A stretch of DNA of 64,000 bases from Cladosporium sp. IMV 00045 (lineage: Eukaryota; Ascomycota; Dothideomycetes; Cladosporiales; Cladosporiaceae), in assembly GCA_001931905.2 (NCBI GenBank), contig MSJI02000813.1, positions 1-64,000 of the forward strand, in the 5' to 3' direction. The position numbers and the translations under genes are program-made. The notes under the pieces were generated by a model. That model searched no databases. It was not told the origin of the DNA and saw nothing but the letters and a program-made list of their open reading frames with translations. Numbering within the stretch: position 1 is the first letter of the stretch; every line of letters starts with the position of its first letter. This document shows positions 21,333 through 32,630 of the stretch, in pieces.

Positions 21333-22161
21333 TGTTGGATGATTCGGTAGTGATTGTATTTGTTGCGTGGGCTGTTTCTTCTTGATATCGAACGGATTGA
21401 CTGTGGTATGGGATCAGACAGCGATTGATCGATTGATCGATAGGTTGATAGATATGAGCGATAGTGGTGACAATTGGGGTGCCAACGTGGGTGATTCTAA
21501 TGAATGACTGGCTCGCCAAGAGCGTGAAAAGAACGATGGACAATGGGTATAGCTGCCTCTCAGAGGCGCTTAGGGAATGTTGAACTGACTGATGAGCAGA
21601 TACAGAACCGGAAGGGAGGACGAAGGCAGGCAGTCCAACATTCAAGTACTCGCGCCCACGAGCCCGGTTTGCCGCTGGCACATGGTGTCTGGCACGGCCG
21701 CGCCATAGTGCCACAGTGCTACAGCATCTACTTTCCCAGGGACCTGTCATTCCCTGTCGCACAATCGACGGCAGTGCATATCGGACTCCACTGACTCGAG
21801 ACCTTGGAGATGGATGAACGCAGACGCCCATGGCGGCCGCGAAGGAGACGTCCAAGTTCGAGATCGCACGGTTACCGTGGTGCTGCGTGAGCTTCAGGAG
21901 TCCAGATAAGCCATCCTTCGCTGAGAGTTTCTGTGGCGCGCGCTTGACCACCTCGGCCCTTCCAGAACGCTTATTGGCCATGCAGCAGCAAAACTGCACT
22001 ACGCTTCGTGCCGACGGAGGGCTCGCCGGGTTGCGGCTTCGTTTCAGATATTGCTCCACACGGCCGGGAGCATGCCACCGGGCATGACGATGACAAGTCT
22101 AAAGCAGTGATGTGCAAGGGCGAAAGCGGTTTGGCGGTATAGTGACAACAGCTCGGCTGAG
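21333..22161. other. Upstream region of the GH71 gene
   Basis: This region should carry the GH71 promoter. The antisense frame stays open from the gene start to about 22059 but in a shifted frame with no recognisable content, so it is treated as chance. It ends at the direct repeat starting at 22162. Confidence 0.35.
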
Positions 22162-22199
22162 CGCCGTTTGTCTCGCTGCCGCTGCGGATCATGCCAAGA

Positions 22200-22219
22200 C
22201 TTACGGGTGCACCCGTAAG
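22200..22219. repeat. Perfect 20-bp palindrome
   Basis: The sequence CTTACGGGTGCACCCGTAAG reads the same on both strands. It lies five bases after the left 34-bp direct repeat, where the end of an inserted element would be expected. Confidence 0.8.
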
Positions 22220-22563
22220 GCTCAGCTTAACTTCTGAGGACTCAGCTGAGGTTTACTCATTACCTTTCGGTATACTTTCCTATTTATCTCTATCAAACTC
22301 GTTAGCGGAACCAGTTCTCGATGGAAGTCGATGAACCAAACCAAAATCTGGTTACAGGGCTAGAGCTCCCTCAATACCAGAATGAGGAGATACTCTGGCA
22401 TTACAAGCCACTTCCCCAGTACCTCTCAGTGCCCACATCAGTAAGCCAAGAACCAGCTGAAGTAAGAGCATCTAACTGGTTATCGAACCTGTTACACAAC
22501 TGATTATAAATCTAGACACCAAACCCAACGCTCCTCTATCACTCACGACTTTCAAACTTTCAT

Positions 22564-22583
22564 NNNNNNNNNNNNNNNNNNNN
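22564..22583. other. Assembly gap (20 N)
   Basis: This is a run of exactly 20 N inside the repeat-rich segment. The length matches the other gap at 63283-63302, so it is a scaffolding placeholder and not a measured distance. Confidence 0.95.
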
Positions 22584-22967
22584 CGTGTTAGAAACCTGGT
22601 TAGAGAACTCACCTGTATGGCTGGCAGTTTTCATGAAGAGACACGTTGGGCTCAATCTTGGGTGCCATTGTGTGCGGGCAACTGGTTGGCGGAACTGGTT
22701 TGAGGAGGCCAATGTCGAGATCACTGCAAAGAATTGTCATCCTGTAACCAGTTGTGCCAACTGGTTAGGGGACTTACCTTTGACTTTGGTTGAGGATCTG
22801 GGGAAGGTTTCTCCGAGGGCTCAGCTGAGCTTTGAGGGCTCAGCCGACTTTTAGCCGAGCCGAGGGCTCAGCTGAGCCTCCCGAGCGCTCAGCCGAGCTG
22901 CTTCCACGGCGGTATACACCGCTGCAAGGGTGACGCCGTTTGTCTCGCTGCCGCTGCGGATCATGCC

Positions 22968-23273
22968 CTTCGTATCTCGACACTTGCCATCGTCCGCGGC
23001 GCGCATTTTGAAGCACTGGCACTGTTTGGCAGCATCCTGGCGGTAGCTGCGCAGACTTGCAAACTGCGCTGTCGACGAAGCCGGTGGAGAACGATGGTCC
23101 TTTTCCCATCCCGGACTGTCCGGTTTTCCATGTCAGCTCCACTCCCACAAGGCGTTATATGAATCTGCCCTGCGTGGATCCGCTTCTCCTGCATATTCGA
23201 AACGACTTCCTAGACAATCCTTGTATATCCTATACCGCCCAATCATTGGCCCTACTATACATCTATGTAACCG
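22968..23273. other. 3' flank of ALG7
   Basis: This 300-bp stretch lies between the right direct repeat and the ALG7 stop. No gene is visible. Confidence 0.35.
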
Positions 23274-24766
23274 CTAATATCTGTTGTCCACCGTGAAGAG
23301 CAAAAGAGCCAGGCTGTGCCTTATCCACAGGCCTGCCAGGCCGCATACCGTCTGCATGACTAGGATTTCGGTCGCCAGCCGGTCTTCCCTCAATGGCCCA
23401 CGCCAGACAAGCCAGAGGTTCAGAATTGTGAAATTACTGACCTCGGTCACTCTGCCCTTTCCATCCGTCTCCACTTTCATTAGATGCAATTTGGCCAGGA
23501 CCTTCAACGCTTCCCCAACCACAGGACGCAGAGGCCTGTCCTCGTCGAATGTCGCAACAGACGGCTCGAGCAAACCCGTGCGAGCGTTGAAGCGTGGCAG
23601 CCTGTGTCGTGGACATGGCACGATCTTGAACAGCTGTGGGGCCGAATAACAGAAGTTGAAAATCTGGGGAATGAACAGCAACAAAAGAGTTTTGCTGAAG
23701 TGTCCCAGTATACCCACCACGGCGAAGACCATGCCGGCGAAATAGCAATAAGTGTCACCGACAAACACTCTCGCCGGGAACCAATTGTGCTTCAGAAGGG
23801 CTAGCGAAACTCCAATGAACGGCAGCAGCAGGTACACACTGAACAGGTGTGATTCAGCTGCTGGATGCGGCTGGTGTAGCCTCGGCGACAAGTAGAGCAT
23901 GTCGTTCAGCACCAGAAGGAATGCAATCACCAAGGACTGACCCACTTCGATTCCGTTGACTCCGGCCAGAATGTTGATACAATTCGGGCAGAAGATGGAG
24001 ATTGCCGCCATGTAGAGGTAATAAAATCCTCCAAGATCCACCAAGTCGCCCAAGTAATTTCTCAAGGGCAAAGGAACGACGACGTGCGTCACGCCAAAGT
24101 CGACAAAGTAAAGACCCAGCATTGGCAGCGCGGCGAAGGCGGGAATAAAAAACTTGTGTCGCCACCGCATGTCGAAGGAGTCGTCGAGGATTCCAAGGAT
24201 TGTTACAGTGGCCAGCGTTCCATATGCGAAGCCGTAGGATGCAAGCTGATTGCGCGTTAGCAAAGTCCTGTAATTTGGAATTGGCGGCTGGAGGACTCCT
24301 TACTTTTTCCAAAGGAAATCGATGCAGGAAGCGTCCATTTTCGACTTCGTGTGCTTCGACGACACGGCCTTCATCTCCTGATCCGAAAGTAGCCGCAGCA
24401 ATATCGCGTTTGAAAGCAAATGGCAGGAAGTTTACGATGGCCAGCAAATATACAAGCGCAGTGAGTAAGCCCATCGCCTCTGGTCTTTTGCTGTTGTTAG
24501 CAAGCCATACCAAGATCAACATTCGTCTCGACTTACATCTCGATTGGGTTCTTCTTCGACAAATCTTTTCCCTTGTAGCCACGTCGAATGAACACATCGC
24601 CAGTCCACCTAATCAGTGCATAGGAGAATGCAAACGCGGCGCCCGAGATGGCCAGCGAGGCGAACAGCGGCTCACCATCGTTGCGCCAGGTATTGATCAG
24701 TATCGAGACGCAAGCAATACTCAGCACACTCAGAGAGTATACCTCTGTAGAGCTCAAGTCCTGCAT
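23274..24766 (-). CDS. ALG7: UDP-GlcNAc:dolichyl-phosphate GlcNAc-1-phosphotransferase
   Basis: Exons are 24537-24766, 24304-24484 and 23274-24245, with introns of 52 and 58 nt; 460 aa. The splices give KKNPIEIPEAMG and RFPLEK-LASYGFAYG. The protein is a multipass membrane enzyme of the GPT/MraY superfamily. Visible motifs are KDLSKKN near the N-terminus, LGILDDSFDMRWRHK (Asp-Asp metal-binding region), FCPNCINILAGVNGIEVGQS and PARVFVGDTYCYFAGM. It makes GlcNAc-PP-dolichol, the first step of N-glycan assembly on the ER membrane, and is the target class of tunicamycin. The start is the first in-frame ATG. It is divergent from SEH1. A second, slightly diverged copy lies at 63303-64000. Confidence 0.92.
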
Positions 24767-25392
24767 CTCGCCAATCGCCTGCACGCTTCAAGCGATTTTC
24801 CGGCGTTGTTGCAGTTGAGTACTGAACAATTGTCAAGGCCGGTGTGCTACAACGCCGTTGGCCAGCTGGCTCTCCTTGTGAAACTTAGCGGCGGGTAGAG
24901 CCGCGTCTCGGTAAAGCGTGCCTGGCGTATCTGCCGTTTCACAGTAGTATATGGATGGTGTGCTTCATCGACAGTAGATCTCCAGGCATTTGAACAAGTC
25001 TACCAATCTGATCAGCAGGGGCGTCCACGCTGACTTCGACAGTTTTGTTATCGCCCACCAAGTTGCCAGCCGGAGAAGCCGAGCGGATTGCTCGTGATCG
25101 TCAAGGGATTTTGTTGTCTGACTCGTCACATACAAAACTCGACAGGGTATGAGCAGGGTGTTCTCCTTGGCCCGATACGTTGGAATCGCATGCAAAGCTG
25201 TGAACCCTTTCTCTCCATATCTCCAGGCCCTGGAGCACACGTACCACGACCGGCATCTGAGACTGATCTGCAGCATTGATTGCTTGATTGCCTGCTTTGC
25301 CCAGCAGCCAAGCTCTTGCCACCAAGCACGGTTGGCCGCATCCTAGTACATTCTCCCGAGAACCAACAGAGCTGCAGAAAGTTCAGAATAAC
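24767..25392. promoter_or_regulatory. Divergent promoter region ALG7 / SEH1
   Basis: This 626-bp region separates two divergent housekeeping genes. No gene or distinct motif is supported. The SEH1 frame is open upstream to 25288 but without conserved residues. Confidence 0.4.
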
Positions 25393-26538
25393 ATGGCTTC
25401 AAGTGGTGCCCACCGCTTCTCTCATGGCCACAGAGACTTGCTCCTAGCTGTGAGCTACAACATATACGGCACGCGTGCCGCCACATCCTCCTCGGACCAC
25501 AAGCTCAAAGTCTGGGACTGCAATGAGAAGACCGGAGCTTGGATCGTCACGGACGCGTGGACAGCTCATGATGCGCAGGTCACCGACGTGAGGTGGAACG
25601 GACCCTACGTGGGAGAACATCTTGCATCCATTGGCGAGGATGGAACGCTTAAGATCTGGCAGGAAGATGTCAACGAGGCCGCCAACTCAGGACGGCGGTG
25701 GAAGCGAATCTTCCAGTTAGTCACCGCCACGGGAGTGCCTTACATGGGCCTCGACATGAAAAATGTTGGTTCTGAGAGTTATCTTGCTGTTGCCACTCGA
25801 GATGGCTATATCACGGTGTGCGAGCCAGAGGACCACGACGATCTCTCATCCTGGAAGGTGTTGTGGCAGGACTATCTCTGCAAAATTCCGACAAGAATGG
25901 ATGAAACGAGCTTTCGTCTGAGCTGGCACAAAGAGACTCTTCCTACATGGCCAGCCATCCTAGCAGGCTTAGATCGCAAAAGCTTGGGGCTTGCAGTTGC
26001 TGTTGGAAATGTGGTGCGAGTTTTGCGGACTGACAAGGACCGCAAGTTCTACAACGCCGCTGTTCTAGAAGGCGCGAAGGCGCTGGTGAGGGATGTCGCG
26101 TGGTCGAATGGCAGCATGCGAGGCTTCGATACGATAGCCACCGCGAGCAAAGATGGATTCATCCGGATCTACGAGCTACATACACCAGGCGCTGCCGCAT
26201 TCTCAACTCTCAGCACTGGGCCGGAGGATTTAGAGCCTTTGCCACAGCGCTCTCACCTTCCTTCTCCCAGGCCTACGCGCTCTGGCATAGGCGCCGGCCT
26301 CGCCAGCAGTGCGAAGAACAAACGAGAGGACCAGGCGGACGTGCCAGGTGCCGTCAAACAGGATGCCAAACTTGTCGCTGAGCTTGAACTCCGGGAAGGC
26401 GTGCCTTGGAGAGTATCTTGGAATCCCACTGGCGATATGCTGGTTTCGACTGCAGACGAAGGCTCTGTGCGCATCTGGAAAAAGTCACTCGAAGGCAAAT
26501 GGCTAGAGGCTGCGGAAGTGGATTCGGCCAGAGATTAA
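25393..26538 (+). CDS. SEH1: Nucleoporin SEH1-like WD40 protein
   Basis: Single exon, 381 aa, starting MASSGAHRFSHGHRDLLLAVSYNIYGTR. It has the Seh1 pattern: an N-terminal blade segment HRDLLLAVSYNIYGTRAATS, SSDHKLKVWD, WTAHDAQVTDVRWNGPYVGEHLASIGEDGTLKIW, and a C-terminal RVSWNPTGDMLVSTADEGSVRIWK. About six WD-type repeats are present, with a ~60-residue low-complexity insert between repeats 5 and 6. Seh1 is shared by the Nup84 (Y) complex of the nuclear pore and the SEA/GATOR2 complex at the vacuole, which acts in TORC1 control. The related Sec13 is shorter and lacks this N-terminal segment. It is divergent from ALG7. Confidence 0.88.
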   Translation: MASSGAHRFSHGHRDLLLAVSYNIYGTRAATSSSDHKLKVWDCNEKTGAWIVTDAWTAHDAQVTDVRWNGPYVGEHLASIGEDGTLKIWQEDVNEAANSGRRWKRIFQLVTATGVPYMGLDMKNVGSESYLAVATRDGYITVCEPEDHDDLSSWKVLWQDYLCKIPTRMDETSFRLSWHKETLPTWPAILAGLDRKSLGLAVAVGNVVRVLRTDKDRKFYNAAVLEGAKALVRDVAWSNGSMRGFDTIATASKDGFIRIYELHTPGAAAFSTLSTGPEDLEPLPQRSHLPSPRPTRSGIGAGLASSAKNKREDQADVPGAVKQDAKLVAELELREGVPWRVSWNPTGDMLVSTADEGSVRIWKKSLEGKWLEAAEVDSARD

Positions 26539-27267
26539 TGATGACTTATACTAAAGTTATGTTTGTCACTCTGCCCAAGGCTCGGATCGAAATATCATCT
26601 ACCTGCCTTGGACGTAATTGCAAAACATCACAGACGGAAGAATCGGCCCTCCGAAATGATATGGAGTTATTCACTCGAGGCACACATGTGCTGCCGTTCG
26701 TCCGAGTCGGCAATTGTGAATGCGGATAAAACCCGAGCTCGTGCCCTCAAGCCATGCTTCAAGGAAGCTTCATCGAATATTGTGCAGCACGCCCGTTGAA
26801 AGAATCGGCATGCCGAAAAGAAGGTGTTTCTGCAATGCCCGGTGGGTTTCCTGTCGACGTCTACATCATGATGGACTATCGCAAGACTCGGATTCAGATC
26901 AGTCTGTCTGTCAGTGTCAATTATCATATTCACGAAGCAATGCCGATCCCATGCCAATTTAGCCGCCTCGCGCCATTTGGTGCCGTGGGTGCCTCACCTC
27001 ACCCCGCAAAGCCGGCTGATTGACGAGATATTTTGTTGCACACGGCGGCTGGCGGACAGACAACAAACTCTCGCGAGAACCATTGCCGGCTCCCCATGTA
27101 GTTAACAATGACGGCATCTCAATAATACGAGTTTGAATGATGTAGCCGCTCGCTTCCGCGTTCCTTGCATATCATTGCTAGGCCATTCAGGTACATAAAC
27201 AAGCTTCTCCCCCGAGCTGGAGCTATGTATTTGTCGGTTGTTGCTTGTCAACAACAAGATCACAACG
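26539..27267. other. Intergenic between SEH1 and esterase gene
   Basis: This 730-bp region has no recognisable gene. It should contain the SEH1 3' flank and the promoter of the secreted esterase. Confidence 0.35.
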
Positions 27268-28482
27268 ATGAAAGTCTCGACTTTTGCAGCCACAGTCTCT
27301 TTGGCAAGCATTGCCATTGCAGCGCCTGCCCGTGGGCGTGAGCACCGAAAGCCCGGGCGTCCAGGTCCTCCCGGCCATCACCCCAAATCCTCGGCTTGGG
27401 ACTTGAAGAAATTCACCAGTCTGGTGGCTTTTGGCGACAGCTATACCGACGACTCTAGGCTCGGGTACTTTGCCAGCAACAATGGCTCGGCTCCGCCCGT
27501 TGGCTGGGTCAACCCAGCGGTAAGTTGTTGTCAACACCGGCCTGCAGACTCTTTGGACTGATCAGGTCGTAGAATTACAATTCTGCCAGTGGTGGACGTC
27601 CCTGGCCACAGTACGTCGCACAGTACGCCGGTGCCAATGTTTACAACTACGCCGTCTCGGGCGCCGTATGCAGCAACGATATCACTCCACGTACCTTCGA
27701 GGCCATCGACGCCCCATTCCCAGCAGTCGAACAATACGAGGTACCGGCATACATCGCAGACTCGCATTACGTTGACGAGAACGGAACCAAATTCATGATC
27801 AACCCACCGGACGAGACTGTTCACAGCATCTTCATCGGCACGAACGACCTCGGCAACTATGCTTTCATATCCGACTCCCAAGTCGCTGGGAAGAACATTG
27901 TTGACTACACTGAGTGCGTCTTCAGAGCCATAGAAAGCGTCTACAACAACGGGGCACGTTACTTTGTGTTGCAAAACGTGGCTCCGCTGAGCCTTTCTCC
28001 CCAGTACGGGCTGCCGGGGAAGGGAGGACTTGCCACAACGCAATATTGGCCCGACAAGCCTAGCAATGTGACGGAGATCAGCTATAAGATGCACGAGTAC
28101 GTCTCGCTGGTCAACGATGTCTTCAAGTACCAGACTCCCTTTTTGGCCAAGATCTCAGACCGCATCCCGGGAGCCCACATCGCAGTCATGGACATCAACG
28201 GTTTGGTAAGTAATCACGTCTTTTGCTTCCTGGGCATCCATTAATAACAGACAACTGCAGTTGACTGATATCTATAACAACCCCTCCGCCTACCTCAACG
28301 GGACTGCACCGCCCAATGTCACTGGCTACTCCAACCTGAATGGCACAGTAGATGAGAGCCCCGACAGCTTCCTTTGGTATGATGAATTGCACCCCAGCGA
28401 GCAGACCGACCGTGTCATCGCTCGCGAGTTCATTAATGTGGTCGAGGGTGACAGCAAGTGGGCAACATACTGGTCTGCTTAG
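27268..28482 (+). CDS. CE16/GDSL-type secreted acetylesterase-like protein
   Basis: Exons are 27268-27519, 27573-28205 and 28261-28482 (368 aa) with introns of 53 and 55 nt, all GT-AG and phase 0. A signal peptide covers about residues 1-19. A short Pro/Arg-rich segment follows. The SGNH/GDSL blocks are VAFGDSYTDD (Ser58), GGRPWPQYVAQ with NYAVSGAVC, FIGTNDLGN and the C-terminal LWYDELHPS carrying the Asp and His of the catalytic set. This order fits fungal carbohydrate esterase family 16. Such enzymes remove acetyl groups from xylo-oligosaccharides and related sugars outside the cell. Several Asn-X-Thr/Ser sites suggest glycosylation. Substrate assignment is by family only. Confidence 0.88.
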
Positions 28483-31275
28483 TCATATGGATCGACCAGA
28501 GCCCTGACTTTAATGTACATATGAAATTTGACTGGAGGGAAAGAACGATCACCGTGTTGAAATGTATATTGGAAATACTGATGAAATGAGAAGAGTTCTT
28601 CTTACGAGCCGACTGTGGACGTGAGTCATGTCACACAAGTTGTCAACGAATGAGAACCATGCTGCCACTCATGGGCTTGATGCAAGCAATATACAAGAAC
28701 TACCACATGACTCCGGTCAGAAGAATTTTCGACATGAACCTGCAGCTCTGAAGAAACGCTACTGGACCATAAACCTCGCTCAAACGGTTTTTCTGCGAAC
28801 CGCAAGAACGCCTACCAATAAATCTCTCACCGCCAACGTCTCATTCGTGCGGCTGTCACCGCCGACCCTAGGCCTCCCATCCATGCAAGCCGCACTGATT
28901 GGATCGCCCACGTTGCAGCCCAAGCATTGCCAGCGAGGCGGAGCACCAACTTAGGAGATTACTTGCCCCAATCACGGAAGGCAAATGTCGTTCAATGATC
29001 GCGAAGGAGGCCTCCGCGAGGCGTGCCGGCGGCTTGGTGCCGATGCGGGTGTACGTTAGATCTGTCGTGTATTTTCGAGCTTTAAAGTGACCGCAGGTCA
29101 TGATGGATAGGTGATGATGTTTGCCTTGAAAGCCTCTAGTTTGATTTGGTAAAGGCTAGAGTATTGGTTGAAGTGCTGATATTTCTTCGAGACATTTTGA
29201 CTGTCCGACGATGACGAATGCGCCTCTAGCTCGAGATCGCGATCGTGCATCGAGCCATATCGTCGCTCTACTTCAAGTTCCGAATACGGGAGAGGTCTAA
29301 CACATCAAAGAGCCTTATTGAAGAGCATCAGGTTGAAACTAACATCCTCAGAGTACCTGCTGGGTTTCAAAATGCTTATGTCAGCGTGCTAGGAGTTTCA
29401 CAATCGCATGTTGGAACTTGCCGCATGTTCTAGTAAAGCAAGGTTGCGGGCCAGATCTTGTGAACGAATAGATGAAACATCGCATGAGTTGGGCGCAATG
29501 TTGCCCCGATGGAAGTAACATGTTGGCTAGAAGCGGTGAAGCCTGTTGCCAACTCGCTAATGCAGAGCAACAAGCGAATTCTCGAACACTGAAGCGATGT
29601 TCCAGACTGCGCTATCAGACCGCAATCACGTGCATTTCCAATCGACGGATCTTGCCATTAGACGATGACCATTCGCGAAGGTTTGGGAATCACATCTAGG
29701 GTAAGCCACGCCCCACGCCCAAGACCTGGAGAAGTTGGGAGGCAGTCTGGAAGCTTTTGACTTGGAGAAAGATTAGGCTCAGACTTTCGGCAAGGGACGT
29801 CCAGATCGGAGAGAATCCATGTGGCTCTGAGACATGGCTTTGAAAACCCACGTGGCGGCCGAGGCCCAAACGAGGCGCCAGCAGGACTATCGTCGTCACG
29901 TTGGCCAGAACATGTTGTGAGACCTCTCTCATGGCTAAGGTGTCGACGGCAAATACCAGGCGATAATATTGGGCATCCAGTCAGGAAGCCATGCGTTACC
30001 TCGTATCACGTCTGCTGCCAACCAAGACATGTGATAGCTTCGGTAAGTCCAAACCTTGAGGCTTCCCGTGAGCTTTACGACATGCGGTAAGCAGTCCAGT
30101 CTTCCGATCAATACGTGTCCATGCGGCTTGGTGCCGAGCAACGAGCGAGGCGAAACACAGCCAGCGACACACGTCGACTGTTCAATTGACATGTTATTCT
30201 CATGTATACTTAGTAGACAGCTTGCCCGCCGTCGCACAGTATACGCCCAGCCAAGAGACGTGCCCGATGATGATAGGCATAATTCTCAACAGCCGCTTCC
30301 ATCATCATGCAGCTAACATGGTATCAGCCGCTGAGCCGAGAACTGAAGCAACCAGGCGCTGATCCGCGGTCGCGTCGTCGTGGCCCACGATGCGAATCAT
30401 CAGAAAGACGTTTTCCTGCCCAATATTATTCAACATGGGAAAGAGGCCACGAGCTACGAAGGCAAACACGCCGCGAAATCATCAACATGTGCTGGCAGTG
30501 TTTGCCTGAATCGACGGACTTCGTCAATTCCGTTGGGCATGTCACGACGAATGATCGCGAAGATAGTCTTTGTATGCCAATCAAGTGCAATACCAGCCAC
30601 GATCTCTCTGGTATGCCCTCGCATGTGGCTAACGCGAAAGCGAGTCTGGCACTGTGGCACAGCCATCATTTGACGGAAACGATGATCCAGACTGCCTGAG
30701 GAGCTAGGTCAGCTGACAAAAATCCGCAGAATCGTTGCGCCGTGCCGGGACAAGACGGATTAATGAATTGCCTGCTTTGCCTAAGGGTGGTCTTTTCGAG
30801 GGATGCAACCTCATCTAGAGAGCTGAGAAGAGCTGAGGCGGCCAATCACTCAGCCTGGACAACCTCTTGGGACATTGTCGGGCCTTCGTCTTCCGACTGA
30901 TCAGATGCCTTAGTGACGATCGCAGTTCGGTGTGACTCCCTCGAACACGGTACACCGCAAGTTCACAGCCTCCGCCACGAAAGTTCCAATACGTGGCTCT
31001 GCACTTGGACATCGGAGTCCACCGGTATGGCCATGGCCGGCCTCTTGTTTTGGGTAGCAACAACGCATCGTGAGTAGCTGGGAGGGCCTCAGGGATACCG
31101 CAAGATGTGTAATTTCTTCGGTCAGCAGTTCTAGAAAGTCTCCCGTCTTCTTCAATCGTGTGATTTCGTCTTGAGCCTTGCTGCACATCTTCGCGTTATA
31201 CTTAAGCTCATATATCGCTCGAGATAATCGTTTCTCAGGCGTGGGGGTGCGTCGTGACACAGATTGTCGATCGCC
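28483..31275. other. 2.8-kb gene-poor interval
   Basis: This is the longest stretch without a supported gene. Open frames are short, lack ATG starts or show no protein-like composition. The minus-strand frame at 30910-31260 looks vaguely protein-like (basic, helical start) but opens with GTG. The base composition does not look strongly AT-biased, so it is not an obvious RIP-mutated repeat. Confidence 0.4.
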
Positions 31276-32630
31276 ATGTACCCGCAGCGGTCAAACAAGG
31301 CTCCGCCTTTGAGCTGGGATGCTCAGCAGGACGAGGTGTCACTCACGACAAACGATCGTTTCCATGACTTCAGTGTTCCGCCGAATGCAGATCACATAGG
31401 CAGCCTGCAACTGCTTGTCGAGGATGTTGATCAAGTGCATGTATGTACCAGGTTGTCTCAGTCTCGTGCACAGTAACTAACCTGCAAACAGCCAAGTCAG
31501 GGACAAAACGGAGATTCTCCGGACAACGCTGCCGGTGCAGCCTTTTTGCCCCCGCAAACTACATGGCAGCCTCCGAACCAGACCGTGAGGCCTTGTGATC
31601 TCCATTCAAGGATTCCATACACTCATCCTCAGGCAACGACATCACCTAAATCTGGGCATTCTAGCTTGAATGCCCGGGCGAGGGCATTCGTGCCTCAACA
31701 GCCGAATGTCGCTTCACCTTGGAGCGTGCAAACTCCTGTAATCGTCGAGACGATACCAACAAGGCGAAGGTCTCAACAACCCCAAATATTGTCTGGTACA
31801 GCTCATACGCCAGAGAATGCTTTTCAATATATGCACCGTAGCATATCAGATACTGGGTATTCAGCAAAGTCGCAGTTACCATACCTGAACTTACCCACAA
31901 GTGGCAATACACAAGGCTCTCAGCTCAACCCTTTCTCCATCAGACGCTCACCGCCTGCAGTCGCTTTGGGACTACCTTCACATACTGGGACTGATTTGCA
32001 GAATAGAGCATATCTGCCCACGTACGGCCCTGCGCTGTCTTCCCATCAAAGTCATGGTCTGCCGACATACGGGGCACACGGCACAAGCGCCGGTTCTTCA
32101 TTCGGAGGGCTGGCTCATGCAATTCCGCAGCACTTATATTCTCCTCGTTGGGGTGAAGGGCCTTTCAACAATTTAGGACAAGTGAACATTGATCGTTTGG
32201 CGCCCCCAAATCCACCCCACGAGCATGGAAGACCTAGGCTTCCGGCGTCGGATGACGGTTCGACGACCACCTTATCATGCGAACACCCTGGATGCACCCG
32301 GACCTTTTCCAGCAGGTCCGGATTCAAGTGAGTCTGGTGTGTGTTCTGCTGAAAAGTGTTAAACTGACTTGGCGCAGACACCACATCCGCTGGCATGGCG
32401 AGAGAGGCAAAATTTGTGCGACTTGTCGTCAAGCTTTCGTGGCTCAGAAGGACCTCAAGAGGCATCTGACGATACACCGTCCAGAAAACAACGCGTTCTT
32501 CTGCGACGTTGAAAGTTGTCGCTATCATGTCAGAGGGTTTGGTCGCAAGGATCACCTAAAGCGACACCAGAAGACCCATCTGAGTTCTGCGTCCTCATCG
32601 CGGTCTAGATCCAGGAATTCCAGGGCCTGA
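31276..32630 (+). CDS. C2H2 zinc-finger transcription factor A of the 31-41 kb cluster
   Basis: Exons are 31276-31440, 31492-32327 and 32378-32630 (417 aa) with introns of 51 and 50 nt. The first ~315 residues are Ser/Pro/Gln-rich and disordered. Three fingers are packed at the C-terminus: finger 1 (Cys318, Cys323, His336, His340), finger 2 (CATCRQAF...KDLKRHLTIH, about 347-367) and finger 3 (CDVESC...RKDHLKRHQKTH), whose Cys-His spacing is three residues longer than usual. The tail is Ser/Arg-rich (SRSRSRNSRA). The second intron splits the Lys codon two before the first zinc His (phase 2), as in genes B, C and D. Nuclear DNA binding is inferred; targets are unknown. Confidence 0.85.

Larger units (their letters stand above)
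22162..22967. repeat. Segment bounded by 34-bp direct repeats, possible transposon remnant
   Basis: Identical 34-bp direct repeats lie at 22162-22195 and 22934-22967. Between them are a perfect 20-bp palindrome (22200-22219), at least five exact copies of AACTGGTT in either orientation (22309, 22680, 22693, 22746, 22759) plus near copies, and GGCTCAGCTGAGC-like boxes near both ends (about 22221-22252 and 22817-22892). Such clustered subterminal motifs recall DNA transposons. An assembly gap sits inside. No transposase domain could be recognised in the flanking open frames (22321-22503 and 22585-22854). It could instead be an assembly artefact. Confidence 0.45.

Noticed and set aside
20268..21350. 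360-codon plus-strand frame antisense to the GH71 gene
   Set aside because: It mirrors the codon bias of the GH71 gene and shows no domain or splice structure of its own.
22585..22854. Plus-strand frame after the first gap as a possible transposase end
   Set aside because: It lacks a recognisable DDE or HTH pattern, and its start is lost in the gap.
30910..31260. Basic 116-codon minus-strand frame next to C2H2 gene A
   Set aside because: It opens with GTG and lies 15 bp from the ATG of gene A on the other strand. No family was recognised.
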